A stretch of 64,000 bases of DNA from Chitinophaga parva (GTDB taxonomy: Bacteria; Bacteroidota; Bacteroidia; Chitinophagales; Chitinophagaceae). Under the pieces are notes generated by a model. It ran no database searches. It was not told the origin of the DNA and saw nothing but the letters and a program-made list of their open reading frames with translations. Position numbers and translations under genes: made by a program. Positions within the stretch are counted from its first letter, which is position 1, and the number at the start of each line of letters is the position of its first letter. The stretch covers positions 1,612,001 to 1,676,000 of the forward strand of contig NZ_QCYK01000001.1 in NCBI RefSeq assembly GCF_003071345.1, in the 5' to 3' direction. Shown here one piece after another: positions 9,041 through 17,800 of the stretch.

Positions 9041-10111
9041 ATGTTTACAATAGATGCGCACCTGGACCTGAGCATGAACGCCATGGAATGGAACCGCGAC
9101 CTGCGCCTCTCCGTAGAAGCCATCCGCACCCGTGAAAAAGGGCTTACCGATAAGCCGGACCGTGCCAAAGGGGTGGTATCCCTGCCGGCGCTGCGTCAGG
9201 GCAATGTAGGCCTGGTAGTGGCCACACAGATCGCCCGGTTTGTAGCGGCAGACAACCCGCTGCCCGGGTGGCACTCACCGGAACAGGCCTGGGCACAGAC
9301 CCAGGGCCAGCTTACCTGGTACAACACGATGGAAGCCACCGGTGAAATGGTGCAGATCAAAGACCGGGCAGGCCTGGATGCCCACCTGAACCTGTGGTCA
9401 CAACCCGGTGATAACAAGACCAAACCCATTGGCTATATCCTCAGCCTGGAGGGCGCGGATTCTATTGTGGATGTTTCTTACCTGGAGCATGCGTACCGCA
9501 AAGGCCTGCGCGCGGTAGGCCCCGCCCATTACGGGCCCGGGCGCTATGCACAGGGCACGGATGCCACGGGTTTCATGGGCCCCAAAGGCCATGCGCTCCT
9601 GCGCGAAATGGAGCGCCTCAACATTATCCTGGATGCCACCCACCTGTGCGACGACAGCTTCTGGGAAGCCCTGGACCACTTTTCCGGTCACGTGTGGGCC
9701 AGCCATAACAACTGCCGCGCGCTGGTAGATCATAACCGCCAGTTCAGCGATGAGCAGATCAAAGCCCTGGTAGCCCGCGGTGCCGTGATAGGCGGTGCCA
9801 TGGATGCCTGGATGATGGTGCCCCACTGGCAACGCGGTGTTTCTGATCCCAAAGCAATGGACTGCAACCTGGATAAGGTAATAGACCACATGGACCACAT
9901 CTGCCAGCTGGCCGGCAATGCCCTGCACATTGGTATTGGCTCCGACCTGGATGGTGCCTTCGGCAAAGAACAGTGCCCGTACGACCTGGAAACCATCGCT
10001 GACCTGCAGAAGATCCCGGAGCTGCTGTTGAAACGCGGTTACAGCACCGCAGACATTGAAGGCGTGATGCACGGCAACTGGCTGCGTTTCCTGCACAATG
10101 CATGGCAATAA
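9041..10111 (+). CDS. Membrane dipeptidase (peptidase M19, renal dipeptidase family)
   Basis: M19 enzymes are binuclear-zinc dipeptidases that, unusually, accept dipeptides with a D-residue at the C-terminal position. The 356-residue protein keeps the metal and catalytic motifs in order: the His-x-Asp pair in DAHLDLS near residue 7, the bridging Glu in LSLEGADSI near 140, His in ILDATHLCDDS, His in VWASHNNCRAL, and Asp in GIGSDLDGAFG near 305. There is no signal peptide or lipobox at the start (MFTIDAHLDLS), so it is probably cytoplasmic despite the family name. It lies 22 bp after the D-serine dehydratase-like gene. The regulator that follows either overlaps it by 10 bp or starts 11 bp later, so tight cotranscription is likely. 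Confidence 0.9.
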   Translation: MFTIDAHLDLSMNAMEWNRDLRLSVEAIRTREKGLTDKPDRAKGVVSLPALRQGNVGLVVATQIARFVAADNPLPGWHSPEQAWAQTQGQLTWYNTMEATGEMVQIKDRAGLDAHLNLWSQPGDNKTKPIGYILSLEGADSIVDVSYLEHAYRKGLRAVGPAHYGPGRYAQGTDATGFMGPKGHALLREMERLNIILDATHLCDDSFWEALDHFSGHVWASHNNCRALVDHNRQFSDEQIKALVARGAVIGGAMDAWMMVPHWQRGVSDPKAMDCNLDKVIDHMDHICQLAGNALHIGIGSDLDGAFGKEQCPYDLETIADLQKIPELLLKRGYSTADIEGVMHGNWLRFLHNAWQ

Positions 10112-11061
10112 TCAACTTACTTATGGCAAAAGCAGCTATTCCTGTTTATAACCTGCGCAATGCACTGCATGCCCATCGCGACCCGGGGCAACCGGGTGAT
10201 TTTGGCTACGCCAGCCTGCCGGAAACCCGCCGTATTGCAGGGTTTGAGCTGTATTCAAACCGGGGCATGCTACCGGCCATTGGGCCCATCCGTTCCTCCT
10301 TTTACCGCATGGGCCTTAGCATGCGGGGCACCTGCGATGTGCAACTGGGCCTGGAACATTTTCACCATGAAGATGGTACGGTGAACTTTACCTTCCCCAA
10401 CCAGGTATTTTCAAAAGCCAATCTCAGTGATGACGCATTTGGTTACTATCTCCTGTTTGAAACAGACTTTCTCAATGAACTGGTGCCGGCCATGCAGATA
10501 GGCGTGGAGTTCCCTTTCTTTTGTTTTAACGGCGTGCCTTTCTTTAAGTTCAATGCCGCGGAACTGGCGCAAATAGAGGCATTCATCCTCAAGATCAATG
10601 AAGAGCTGCACGGCGACCAGCCGGGCCGGGAAAAAGCCATTAAAATGTATGTGTACCTTATCCTGCTGGAATGCCGCCGCAGCTATGACCGCCAGGGCCT
10701 GGGCAATGAGGCACACCTCTCTGAAGCCCTGCGCCTGGTGCGGCGTTTCCGCCAGTTGGTGAGTGAGCATTTTTTATCGCATCACCAGGTGGCAGATTAC
10801 GCCGGCATGCTGCACGTTACCCCTAATCACCTCAACCGCACCATCAAAGACAACACAGGCCAAACCGCTTCAGACCTGATTGCCGCTATGCAACTACAGG
10901 AAGCCCGCTCCCTGCTGCGTTACACAGACATGTCTGCCGCAGAAATTGGTTACCGCCTTTCCTTCAGTGACCCATCCTCGTTCAACCGCTTTTTCCGTAA
11001 AGCTACCGGGCAGACGCCGCTGGATTACAAGAAAGCATATTTTGGTCTATCCCCGGCATAA
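10102..11061 (+). CDS. AraC-family transcriptional regulator
   Basis: This is a likely one-component regulator of the preceding catabolic genes. The 319-residue protein has an N-terminal cupin-like sensor region (about 1-200) and a C-terminal AraC double helix-turn-helix (about 220-315). The latter is recognisable from VADYAGMLHVTPNHLNR and the signature AAEIGYRLSFSDPSSFNRFF followed by KATGQTPLDYK. Two starts are possible: ATG 10102, overlapping the dipeptidase stop by 10 bp, and ATG 10123, which gives MAKAAIPVYNL and looks more like a native N-terminus. No strong SD decides between them. The effector is unknown. Its place at the end of the operon suggests autoregulation together with the transporter and enzyme genes. 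Confidence 0.85.
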   Translation: MAIINLLMAKAAIPVYNLRNALHAHRDPGQPGDFGYASLPETRRIAGFELYSNRGMLPAIGPIRSSFYRMGLSMRGTCDVQLGLEHFHHEDGTVNFTFPNQVFSKANLSDDAFGYYLLFETDFLNELVPAMQIGVEFPFFCFNGVPFFKFNAAELAQIEAFILKINEELHGDQPGREKAIKMYVYLILLECRRSYDRQGLGNEAHLSEALRLVRRFRQLVSEHFLSHHQVADYAGMLHVTPNHLNRTIKDNTGQTASDLIAAMQLQEARSLLRYTDMSAAEIGYRLSFSDPSSFNRFFRKATGQTPLDYKKAYFGLSPA

Positions 11062-11116
11062 ACCGGCTAACAATGCCCCTGCCATTACGCTGCAATTTTG
11101 TGGAAACAAAGATGAT

Positions 11117-11824
11117 ATGTCTACACTCGCAAACAAACAGATCGTAGTAGCCGGAGGTTCTTCCGGTATAGGCAAGGCATTAGTGGAAGCACTGGTGCAG
11201 GACAACGCCCACGTAACCGTAACCGGCCGTGATGCCGCCAAATTGGATGCGCTGAAAGCCGCGCTGCCGGCAGTAAATACCGCAGTGCTGGACAGCACAG
11301 ACCGCGCTGCCATGGATACTTTTTTCCAGAAGCTGGGACACATAGGCCACCTGGTGCTGGCGGTAAGCGGCAGCAAGGGCGGGGGTGAATTCCGCACCCT
11401 GCAGCTCAGCGAATTGAGGGCCGGGTTTGAGCAAAAATTTTTCCCCCATCTCGATACATTGCAGGCCGCTTTGCCCTACCTCAAAGGCAGCGTTACGTTT
11501 ATTACCGCTTCTTCTTCCATGATAGAATTGCCTAGCACCAGCGGCCTTGCAGCCGTGAATGGCGCCCTGGAGCTCATGGTACCCATCCTGGCCAAGGAGC
11601 TGAAGCCACTGCGTGTAAATGCTGTGTCACCCGGCGTGATAGACACACCCTGGTGGGATACCATGCCCGCAGCACAAAAAGCCCAGACGTTTGATTACTT
11701 CTGCAGCATGATCAGTGTGGGCCGTGTAGGCCGGGCCGCAGAAGTGGCGGCTGCGATCAAAGCCGTGATCAGCAATGATTATATCAACGCCACCGTGATC
11801 CCCGTCAATGGACAGATCAGCTGA
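11117..11824 (+). CDS. Atypical short-chain dehydrogenase/reductase (catalytic Tyr and Lys not conserved)
   Basis: This is a Rossmann-fold protein of the SDR superfamily with 235 residues. The cofactor-binding glycine motif is intact (GGSSGIGKA at 13-21), as is the structural VNAVSPGVIDTPW near 170. The usual catalytic Y-x-x-x-K is missing: the aligned stretch reads SGLAAVNGALE, with Leu144 for Tyr and Asn148 for Lys. The Ser-rich strand ITASSS is present. It may still bind NAD(P) but use other residues, or have a non-catalytic role. The start is ATG 11117 (MSTLANKQIVVAGG); a longer frame to 10880 runs inside the araC gene and is rejected. A -7-like box CAATTTTG lies at 11093-11100, so it may be transcribed apart from the operon upstream. 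Confidence 0.82.
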   Translation: MSTLANKQIVVAGGSSGIGKALVEALVQDNAHVTVTGRDAAKLDALKAALPAVNTAVLDSTDRAAMDTFFQKLGHIGHLVLAVSGSKGGGEFRTLQLSELRAGFEQKFFPHLDTLQAALPYLKGSVTFITASSSMIELPSTSGLAAVNGALELMVPILAKELKPLRVNAVSPGVIDTPWWDTMPAAQKAQTFDYFCSMISVGRVGRAAEVAAAIKAVISNDYINATVIPVNGQIS

Positions 11825-11843
11825 TAACCGGGGTATCAAAAAC

Positions 11844-11880
11844 AAAACGGGTGCATCGCCACGAACGATGCACCCGTTTT
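11844..11880. terminator. Bidirectional intrinsic terminator
   Basis: A perfect 15-bp stem, AAAACGGGTGCATCG (11844-11858) with CGATGCACCCGTTTT (11866-11880), encloses a 7-nt loop. T-runs on both strands serve the SDR gene (+) and the exported-protein pair (-), which converge here. Confidence 0.92.
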
Positions 11881-11896
11881 GTTTATAGCAGTGTGT

Positions 11897-12274
11897 TCAG
11901 TAAAAAAGTTTACAAAGCACGTTGGTGATATCATTGGTAGGCGGCTTCAGCGCCAGGAATTTCGTGTATTGGTCCGCGTTAAGGGAAGTTTTAAAACGGT
12001 TGAACAACCCGTGCTGCATGCTTTCCAGTTTCTTCGTATACCCGTTAGGGTTAGACTCCTGTAGTGGCGCAATTTCAGCCTTTTGGGTAAGGAAGTTGGA
12101 CACCAGGGTAGTGATCCTGGGCTTTTGTGTGTCTGTGAGGCCCAGGTTAGTCGTGAGTTTGCTCACGATAGAAGCGGTAATGCCGGAAACGTCCTGCAGC
12201 GGGGCTTTGGCGCCTTGTGCGTGCAGCGCGCCAGCAGTGAATACAAAGGCAAGGAGGAGGAAAAACTGCTTCAT
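11897..12274 (-). CDS. Small secreted protein with LTxxQ-like motifs, function unknown
   Basis: This 125-residue protein has a clear signal peptide (MKQFFLLLAFVFTAGALHAQ) and a mature part of about 105 residues that is mainly helical. It contains LGLTDTQKPRITTLV and later SLNADQYTKFLAL. Both resemble the LTxxQ-type helices of periplasmic Spy/CpxP-like proteins, but the match is too weak to assign a function. It starts 12 bp after the end of the lipoprotein gene that precedes it on the minus strand, so the two probably share a transcript that ends at the 11844-11880 hairpin. The family is not recognised. Confidence 0.7.
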   Translation of the reverse strand: MKQFFLLLAFVFTAGALHAQGAKAPLQDVSGITASIVSKLTTNLGLTDTQKPRITTLVSNFLTQKAEIAPLQESNPNGYTKKLESMQHGLFNRFKTSLNADQYTKFLALKPPTNDITNVLCKLFY

Positions 12275-12286
12275 GATAAAACTGTT

Positions 12287-13003
12287 TTATTGCAAGCGCA
12301 TTTGCACGTATTTGCTTTCCGTGTTGGAATTTTCGCCCAGGTAAATGTATTCCACCAGGATGGTGTGTTTATCTATCCATTTTATATCGCCAGGACCCCA
12401 GCCTTCCAGTTCGGTTTGCCCGTCCAGTTTCAGCTTGCCGTTCTGGATGCTGAAGATCTGGAAACCATTGTCTACAAAGCCCGCCATCAGGTCCATGCTG
12501 CCGCAGATCAGGTGTTTTTTATCCGGGGCTACGGCCGGTGGCCCCCAGCAATGCACCGTATCGCCGGTTTGCTGGCTGATGAGGATGTAACCGCCGGATT
12601 CATCGTAGGCCACGGAAGTGCCCCAGTACTGGATGAAGGGGAAGTTGCCGTCAAAGGTATAGTCTGCGGTGGTTTCTGCTGTGTTCTGGTCTATGAGCAG
12701 GGTGCGGTGACCGTTTGCGGCGTTGAAGATGAGGGTATCGCCTTTACGTTTTACCCGCCCGTTTTCCTGGGCCAGCAGCCGCACTTCGCTGGTGTCTGCC
12801 TGGCGCAGCGGATAGCGGTCAAAGGTGGCTTTGTCGATCGTATATGCCAGCAGGGTATGTTTACCGATCACCACGGTATCTACCGGCAGGCGGCCGGATT
12901 GTACCGGGATCGAATTGTCATCAGCATGCCGGTGAACGCAGCCGCCCAGCAGTACTGTTATCAGTAAACCACTCCAACAGCTATGCATATAGGTTTTCAA
13001 CAT
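12287..13003 (-). CDS. Hypothetical lipoprotein
   Basis: Starting at ATG 13003 the product has 238 residues and a lipoprotein signal: a hydrophobic stretch ending LLGGC with the lipidated Cys at residue 22. The longer frame to 13093 would put 30 residues in front of that signal and is rejected. The mature part is rich in short beta strands with repeats such as GDTVHCWGPPAVAP and TELEGWGPGDIKWID, which suggests a beta-propeller-like or WD-like fold; this is only an impression. No known domain is recognised. It is the first gene of a two-gene minus-strand unit with the secreted protein at 11897-12274. Confidence 0.68.
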   Translation of the reverse strand: MLKTYMHSCWSGLLITVLLGGCVHRHADDNSIPVQSGRLPVDTVVIGKHTLLAYTIDKATFDRYPLRQADTSEVRLLAQENGRVKRKGDTLIFNAANGHRTLLIDQNTAETTADYTFDGNFPFIQYWGTSVAYDESGGYILISQQTGDTVHCWGPPAVAPDKKHLICGSMDLMAGFVDNGFQIFSIQNGKLKLDGQTELEGWGPGDIKWIDKHTILVEYIYLGENSNTESKYVQMRLQ

Positions 13004-13278
13004 ATAAAAAATGGTCTCGGGTAAGCCGGGGCGAAAGATACGGGAATTAACTAAATAAACGTACACGGCTGTACGGCCCCGGTTTACTGGCACGATATTT
13101 TGAGTACCAGGTATGTACAGACAGCCATTTGAAATATGAATACCACTTCCTCCGCCGCCACCGGCGGCTCCCGGAGTTCCGGTAAAATGGCCGGGTTGCA
13201 GCTTGCAACCGTCTTCCCCGTATCGGCGGGGCTATGGCCTTCTCTGGTGTTTACCGGTCTTTTAGAACTTCCAACTTC

Positions 13279-13349
13279 ACAATTTCCAATATCAGATCGC
13301 TGTATTTTCTGATCGTCCGGTAAAACAACTTTTTGATCTTGGAAATTGT
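13279..13349. repeat. Inverted repeat with core ACAATTTCCAA / TTGGAAATTGT
   Basis: The arms ACAATTTCCAA (13279-13289) and TTGGAAATTGT (13339-13349) are perfect complements. The similarity continues outward in diverged form (CTTCCAACTTC against CTTTGGAAAG). The same core recurs in other intergenic gaps of this window, near 46769, 46874, 51798 and 60780. Confidence 0.7.
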
Positions 13350-13456
13350 ACTTTGGAAAGAAGGAGGTCCGTATCGGGAAATGGATACCGGTTTTTCCGG
13401 CGCCCAGGGGCCTGTAAAATGAAACCTGGAACTTTCATGCAACACGCTATAAAACA

Positions 13457-13489
13457 AAAACGCCTCCAGATCACTCTGAAGGCGTTTTC
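13457..13489 (-). terminator. Intrinsic terminator after rplI
   Basis: AAAACGCCT (13457-13465) pairs with AGGCGTTTT (13480-13488), with a T-rich run on the minus strand. It lies 21 bp beyond the rplI stop and ends the rpsF-rpsR-rplI transcript. Confidence 0.87.
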
Positions 13490-13509
13490 TTTTATCGTAG
13501 TTCAATAGC

Positions 13510-13956
13510 TTATTCAGCCACCACTTCAAATTCCAGCTCAGCTTCGTTGCCTTTACCGAAATCGATACGTGCTTTGTAGCTACCGAGTTCCTTTACGTCA
13601 TCCAGGATATGGATACGACGGCGGTCGATCTCATAACCTTTCTGTTCCTTGATTGCGCGGGCAATCTGAACACCGGTAACGCTACCGAAGATCTTGCCGG
13701 AAGTACCGGTCTTAGCACCGATCTTCACAGGAGCAGCCTTCAGGACTTCCACCACTTTCGCGATTTCAGCCAGCATTTTTTCTTCTTTTACTTTCTGCAC
13801 TTTCACGCGCTCGTCCAGCTGTTTCAGGTTGGAAGGGCTTGCTTCAACTGCAAACTTCTGGGGGATCAGGAAGTTACGCGCATAACCGTTTTTTACGGTC
13901 ACGAGCTCATTACGCTGGCCCAGGTTATCTACGTCTTGAATTAAGATTACTTGCAT
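13510..13956 (-). CDS. rplI: 50S ribosomal protein L9
   Basis: L9 binds 23S rRNA near the base of the L1 stalk. The 148-residue product shows the N-terminal domain MQVILIQDVDNLGQRNELVTVK with GYARNFLIPQKFA, a long connecting helix (about 42-75), and a C-terminal domain containing GSVTGVQIARAI and RRRIHILDDVKELGSY. Length and domain layout are standard. The gene is third in the operon, 6 bp after rpsR, with a terminator 21 bp downstream. Confidence 0.98.
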   Translation of the reverse strand: MQVILIQDVDNLGQRNELVTVKNGYARNFLIPQKFAVEASPSNLKQLDERVKVQKVKEEKMLAEIAKVVEVLKAAPVKIGAKTGTSGKIFGSVTGVQIARAIKEQKGYEIDRRRIHILDDVKELGSYKARIDFGKGNEAELEFEVVAE

Positions 13957-13962
13957 GGGAGA

Positions 13963-14235
13963 TTACTTTAAAAGATCAGTAACATAAGGCAACAGTGCCA
14001 TTTGACGTGCTTTCTTGATAGCCTGAGCTACCTTGCGCTGGAATTTCAGGGAGTTGCCTGTAATGCGGCGGGGCAGCATTTTGCCCTGCTCGTTAAGGAA
14101 CTTCTTCAAAAACTCACCGTCTTTGTAGTCCACATACTTAATCCCCATTTTCTTGAAACGGCAATATTTCTTTGCACGTTTCTCTTGCTTAACCGCAGTT
14201 AAGTACTTGATTTCTTGTTTCTGTTTTACTGCCAT
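13963..14235 (-). CDS. rpsR: 30S ribosomal protein S18
   Basis: S18 is a small-subunit protein that pairs with S6 on the platform. The 90-residue product contains the family block [15 protein letters not shown] and the C-terminal motif [20 protein letters not shown], followed by [11 protein letters not shown]. It lies between rpsF (5 bp) and rplI (6 bp) in the order seen in most bacteria. Confidence 0.98.
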   Translation of the reverse strand: MAVKQKQEIKYLTAVKQEKRAKKYCRFKKMGIKYVDYKDGEFLKKFLNEQGKMLPRRITGNSLKFQRKVAQAIKKARQMALLPYVTDLLK

Positions 14236-14240
14236 GATGA

Positions 14241-14591
14241 TTAAGCTTCTACGGTGTTAGAATTAGCATTGGCGCCATGTCTCTTACGGTTGTTGTACTC
14301 AACAGCGTACTTGTCCAGGTGAGTGATCATGTAGCGCAACACGTTTTCGTCGCGGTTCAGCTGAATCGTCAGCTTCTCATTGAGGTCGGATGGCGCACTG
14401 TACTCCAGCACCAGGTACATGCCCGTGGTTTTCTTCTGGATGGGATACGCCAGTGATTTCAGGCCCCAGGGATTTTCGTGCTGGAGAGTACCGCCGAGTT
14501 CTGCAATCAGATCGACGAACTTCTTCTGGGCGGCTTTGTAATCCTCCTCAGACAGCACAGGGGTAAAAATCACCATCAATTCGTAGTTCAT
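14241..14591 (-). CDS. rpsF: 30S ribosomal protein S6
   Basis: S6 is the S18 partner on the 30S platform. The 116-residue product starts [17 protein letters not shown], carries the conserved [16 protein letters not shown], and ends in a short charged tail typical of Bacteroidota S6. It is the first gene of the operon. A -7 box TATCTTTG on the minus strand at 14640-14633 gives a leader of about 35 nt. Confidence 0.98.
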   Translation of the reverse strand: MNYELMVIFTPVLSEEDYKAAQKKFVDLIAELGGTLQHENPWGLKSLAYPIQKKTTGMYLVLEYSAPSDLNEKLTIQLNRDENVLRYMITHLDKYAVEYNNRKRHGANANSNTVEA

Positions 14592-14632
14592 AAATTCCCT
14601 GTTTTAAAAGGTGTTAAAAAAATTAAGGAGTG

Positions 14633-14660
14633 CAAAGATAGGTTTTTTCTTCCATTCCAA
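14633..14660 (-). promoter_or_regulatory. Promoter of rpsF-rpsR-rplI
   Basis: On the minus strand, TATCTTTG (14640-14633) fits TAnnTTTG exactly. A TTGG (14660-14657) lies about 16 bp upstream as a -33 element. The expected start of transcription is near 14626, about 35 nt before the rpsF ATG. Confidence 0.75.
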
Positions 14661-14704
14661 CCGCGCTAAATTCCCTGTTTCAGGCCATTTCCTCCGTTTT
14701 TTGT

Positions 14705-14741
14705 CAAAAAAAGGCCGCTCCCCAGGGAAAGCGGCCTTTTC
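14705..14741 (-). terminator. Intrinsic terminator of the T9SS nuclease gene
   Basis: AAAAGGCCGCT (14709-14719) pairs with AGCGGCCTTTT (14730-14740), with seven T on the minus strand. It lies about 65 bp after the stop at 14806. A second GC-rich hairpin (GCCCC/GGGGC near 14780-14797) lies between them. Confidence 0.88.
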
Positions 14742-14805
14742 ATATCCTGAAACCCCCGTGTACCGGGCCTTTCCGGCCGCCCCCCGCAGGGGCGGCAAAG
14801 ATAAA

Positions 14806-17800
14806 TTATTTGGCAATCACGATGGTGCTGGTCTTCACCTGGGCGCCACTCTGCACCCGCAGGAAGTAGATGCCGCTCGGTACATTGTTGACATCCAGCA
14901 CTTTAGTATTACGGCCCTGGTTCAGGGTCACGGGTCCGTTATAGCGGATGCGGCCAAACAGGTCTATCAGCTGCAGGTTAGCCTGGCAGGTGCCCTTCTG
15001 GGGCCAGTCTATCCAGACCTGCAGGTTATGACCCAGCAGGCACCACAGCAGCTGGAAGATGGACTCCTTCAGCGTCAGGGTCACAGACTGCACGTTGCTG
15101 TAAGCGAAGCTGCTGTCGCGCAGCACCGTTTTAAGGCGGTAATAGCTGGTGCCCGGGTAAGGATGTTTGTCCTGGCTGGTATACGCCGTGGGCAGGGCGG
15201 TAGTGCCCTGTGCCGCCACCGTGTCTGCCGGGTTGAAATCGCGGTTGTTGGCAGATTTTTCCACGATAAAGCGGCGGGTATTGATCTCGTAGCTGGTGTT
15301 CCAGGCCAGGTCAATGGTACCATTGTTATCCCTGGCTACAAAATCCGTCACCGGGGCCGGGTTGGCCAGGATGTGCAGGTTGTAGCGGCTCATCACCGGG
15401 TAGTGGTCCGTGGTGGTGGTGCCATAGCTGCTTACCAGCCTGGCCACATAATCCGCCACCTGGGCAGAGTTGGGCAGGTAAGACATGGCCATTTCCTCTG
15501 AAGCAATCACGTTGTCGATCACATTGGCATTGCTTACGGTAGACTTTTTACCCGCCAGCGCCAGGGGCAGCGTGATGGGCTTGTAGTCCACGGAATCGTT
15601 CATGAAATCAATGTAGGAAGTAGTGGTATCCGGGGCCATTTCTGCCGTGATGGTCTTGTTCAGCGCATCATTGAAGTCGCCCAGGATCAGGAAGTTGGTG
15701 TGGTGGTACTCGGCGTCCAGGGTATCCTTGAACTCCTTGTTACCATTCAGGCGGCGGTTGTAGGAATCTATCTTATCCGCAGCGGTGCCGGTATTGGCCT
15801 TGGCATGGATCACGAAGAAACCAATGCGGGCACTGTCATTATCCAGTTTTGCTATTGTTTCAAAATAGAAGGGGAAGCGGCCGGAAGACCAGTTCTTATA
15901 CGCGCTGGAGCTGGCATTGTAGCGCATTACGCCATAGCTGCGGATGCCGCGGATCACCTCCGGCTTGTACATAAATGCCAGCTTCTGTGCGGAGGGATAG
16001 TCCACATCCGTAATGCTGTCTGTATAAGAGCCAAAATCAGATACGATCACTTTATAACCCAGCTGGCTGGCAATGGCATTGATACGGGCCGTATCCACCA
16101 CTTCCGCCAGGGCAAAGATGTCTGCATTCAGGTTTCTCATGACCACCGTGGCATTGGCTTGTTGCAGGCTGTCATTGGCCGGGTCCTGTACCGGGCTGCC
16201 AAACCATTCCATGTTCCAGTTCACTACCTTCAGGGAGTGGAGGGAAGTGCCGGACACGCCGGTGATGGCCTGGTTAAGGCCCGCGGAGATAAAGCGCAGG
16301 CTGTCTGCATAATTGGTATTGGCAGCGGCAGGGGCAAACTCGGCAAATGCAGTCTGCAGGCCGGCATTCACTTCGTCCAGGGTGTAAGTAATGCTGGAGG
16401 TGAAGGTGGTGCTGTCTTTAGATACCTTAAAGCCGGCGGGCGCCGTAATGGTGAGCGGGCCGGTAAAGTCGTTGCCATAGAACGTGAAGGCCTGCGGGGC
16501 AGATACGCTGCCGGCCTTCACATAGTCAAACGCCAGGCCTGCCGTGGTGTTGCTCACGCTGGGCGGGGGCGGGGTGGCGCTGTTTACAATATTGAAGTTG
16601 TCAATGTCCCAGCGGGCCGCATTCAGCGTGGGAGAGGAGGTGTAAATGAATGCCACGTACACGCTGCTGTCTTTAAACGCTGCCAGGTTGATGCCGGTAG
16701 ACAGTGCCCAGGTGTTTGCCTGGTCTGCGTTGGGGAAGCGGCCGTTCACCGGCGTCCAGGTGGCGGTGTGCGGGTTGCTCACGCCATCATAGTCCGTAGA
16801 AACTACCAGCTGCAGGGAGGGGCCGGTAAAGGCTACTTCACTGTTGAAGCTCAACAGGGGATAGGTATAGCCGGTAAGATCAAAAGCCGGGGAGATGAGC
16901 CACTGTTCATTGGTTTGCGGGCCGCTGCTGTAGCCATTGATCTCTAGACCATTGGTGCCGTTCTGGCCAAAGGTGGAGCAGGCCCATTGCTGGTTGCCGG
17001 TCACCGCATATTGGGTAAAGCCGCCAGCCAGCTGGTTGCTGCCTGCAGGCGTGCAGGTATTGAAATCAAAACTGGTCACCTGGGGGCCGGTGGCAAAGTG
17101 CCAGCTACTGTCCGTAAGGCCGGTGAAGGCATTGCCAAAAATGTCCTGCACCGCGTTGCTGTCCAGTGTAAGGAAGTACGACTGGTTGGGTGACAATTTA
17201 ACATTCAGGGTCAGCAGGTTATTGGAAATGCTGGCAGTGGCCGTGCCCAGGGCTATTACCTGGGTGGTGCCGCTGGTCAGGTTGTGCAGCACGGCATTGC
17301 CGGTACCCAATTGGATATTTTCAGAGAAGGTCACTGCTGGTTTTGCCGTGGGCTGGGCAGTATCGCCGGCTGCTGGTTGCAGCGCAATGATGGAGGGGCG
17401 GGTAGTATCCCGGGCGCCGCCACCTACGCTGATGTTGTCCACCATAAAACTGGGCCGGGAGCCGGCACCGCTGATCTGGCGGTTTACCCAGCGCAGTTGC
17501 ACCACCGGCTGGTTCTCACAGGCAACCGGCAGCAGGAGGCTCTCGGTGGCCGAGTGTTGTGGGGTGGTTACGCCGGAAGTGGTTTGTTGGGTGGTGTTAT
17601 TCTGGTATTCCGTGCCGGAAATACTGGTAAAGGCGCCGGCAGTGCCCACGCGGTATTGCAGGATCACTTCATTGACGCGCGTATTGCTGCCGCCATCATA
17701 CGGGTTGCGCAGGGTGGCCACGTCATATTGCATGCTGATGTTAGACTGCCCGGTAGTGTTGATGGCCAGCACCAGGGAAATGTCCGCCGATCCGCTGTTC

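Larger units (their letters stand above)
13004..13509. other. 506-bp intergenic region with inverted repeat and terminator
   Basis: No convincing gene is present. A minus frame at 13251-13529 crosses the rplI terminator and has no family character. The region holds a GC-rich stretch near 13150-13250, the inverted repeat at 13279-13349 and the rplI terminator at 13457-13489. The promoter of the lipoprotein unit should lie at its left end, but no good -7 box was found. Confidence 0.6.

Noticed and set aside
13251..13529. 92-residue minus-strand frame between rplI and the lipoprotein gene
   Set aside because: It crosses the rplI terminator and the dispersed inverted repeat and overlaps the rplI 3' end; no family features.
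15700..16947. 415-residue plus-strand frame opposite the T9SS nuclease gene
   Set aside because: The minus strand encodes the EEP domain with intact motifs; the plus product is Gly/Arg/His-rich with no domain.
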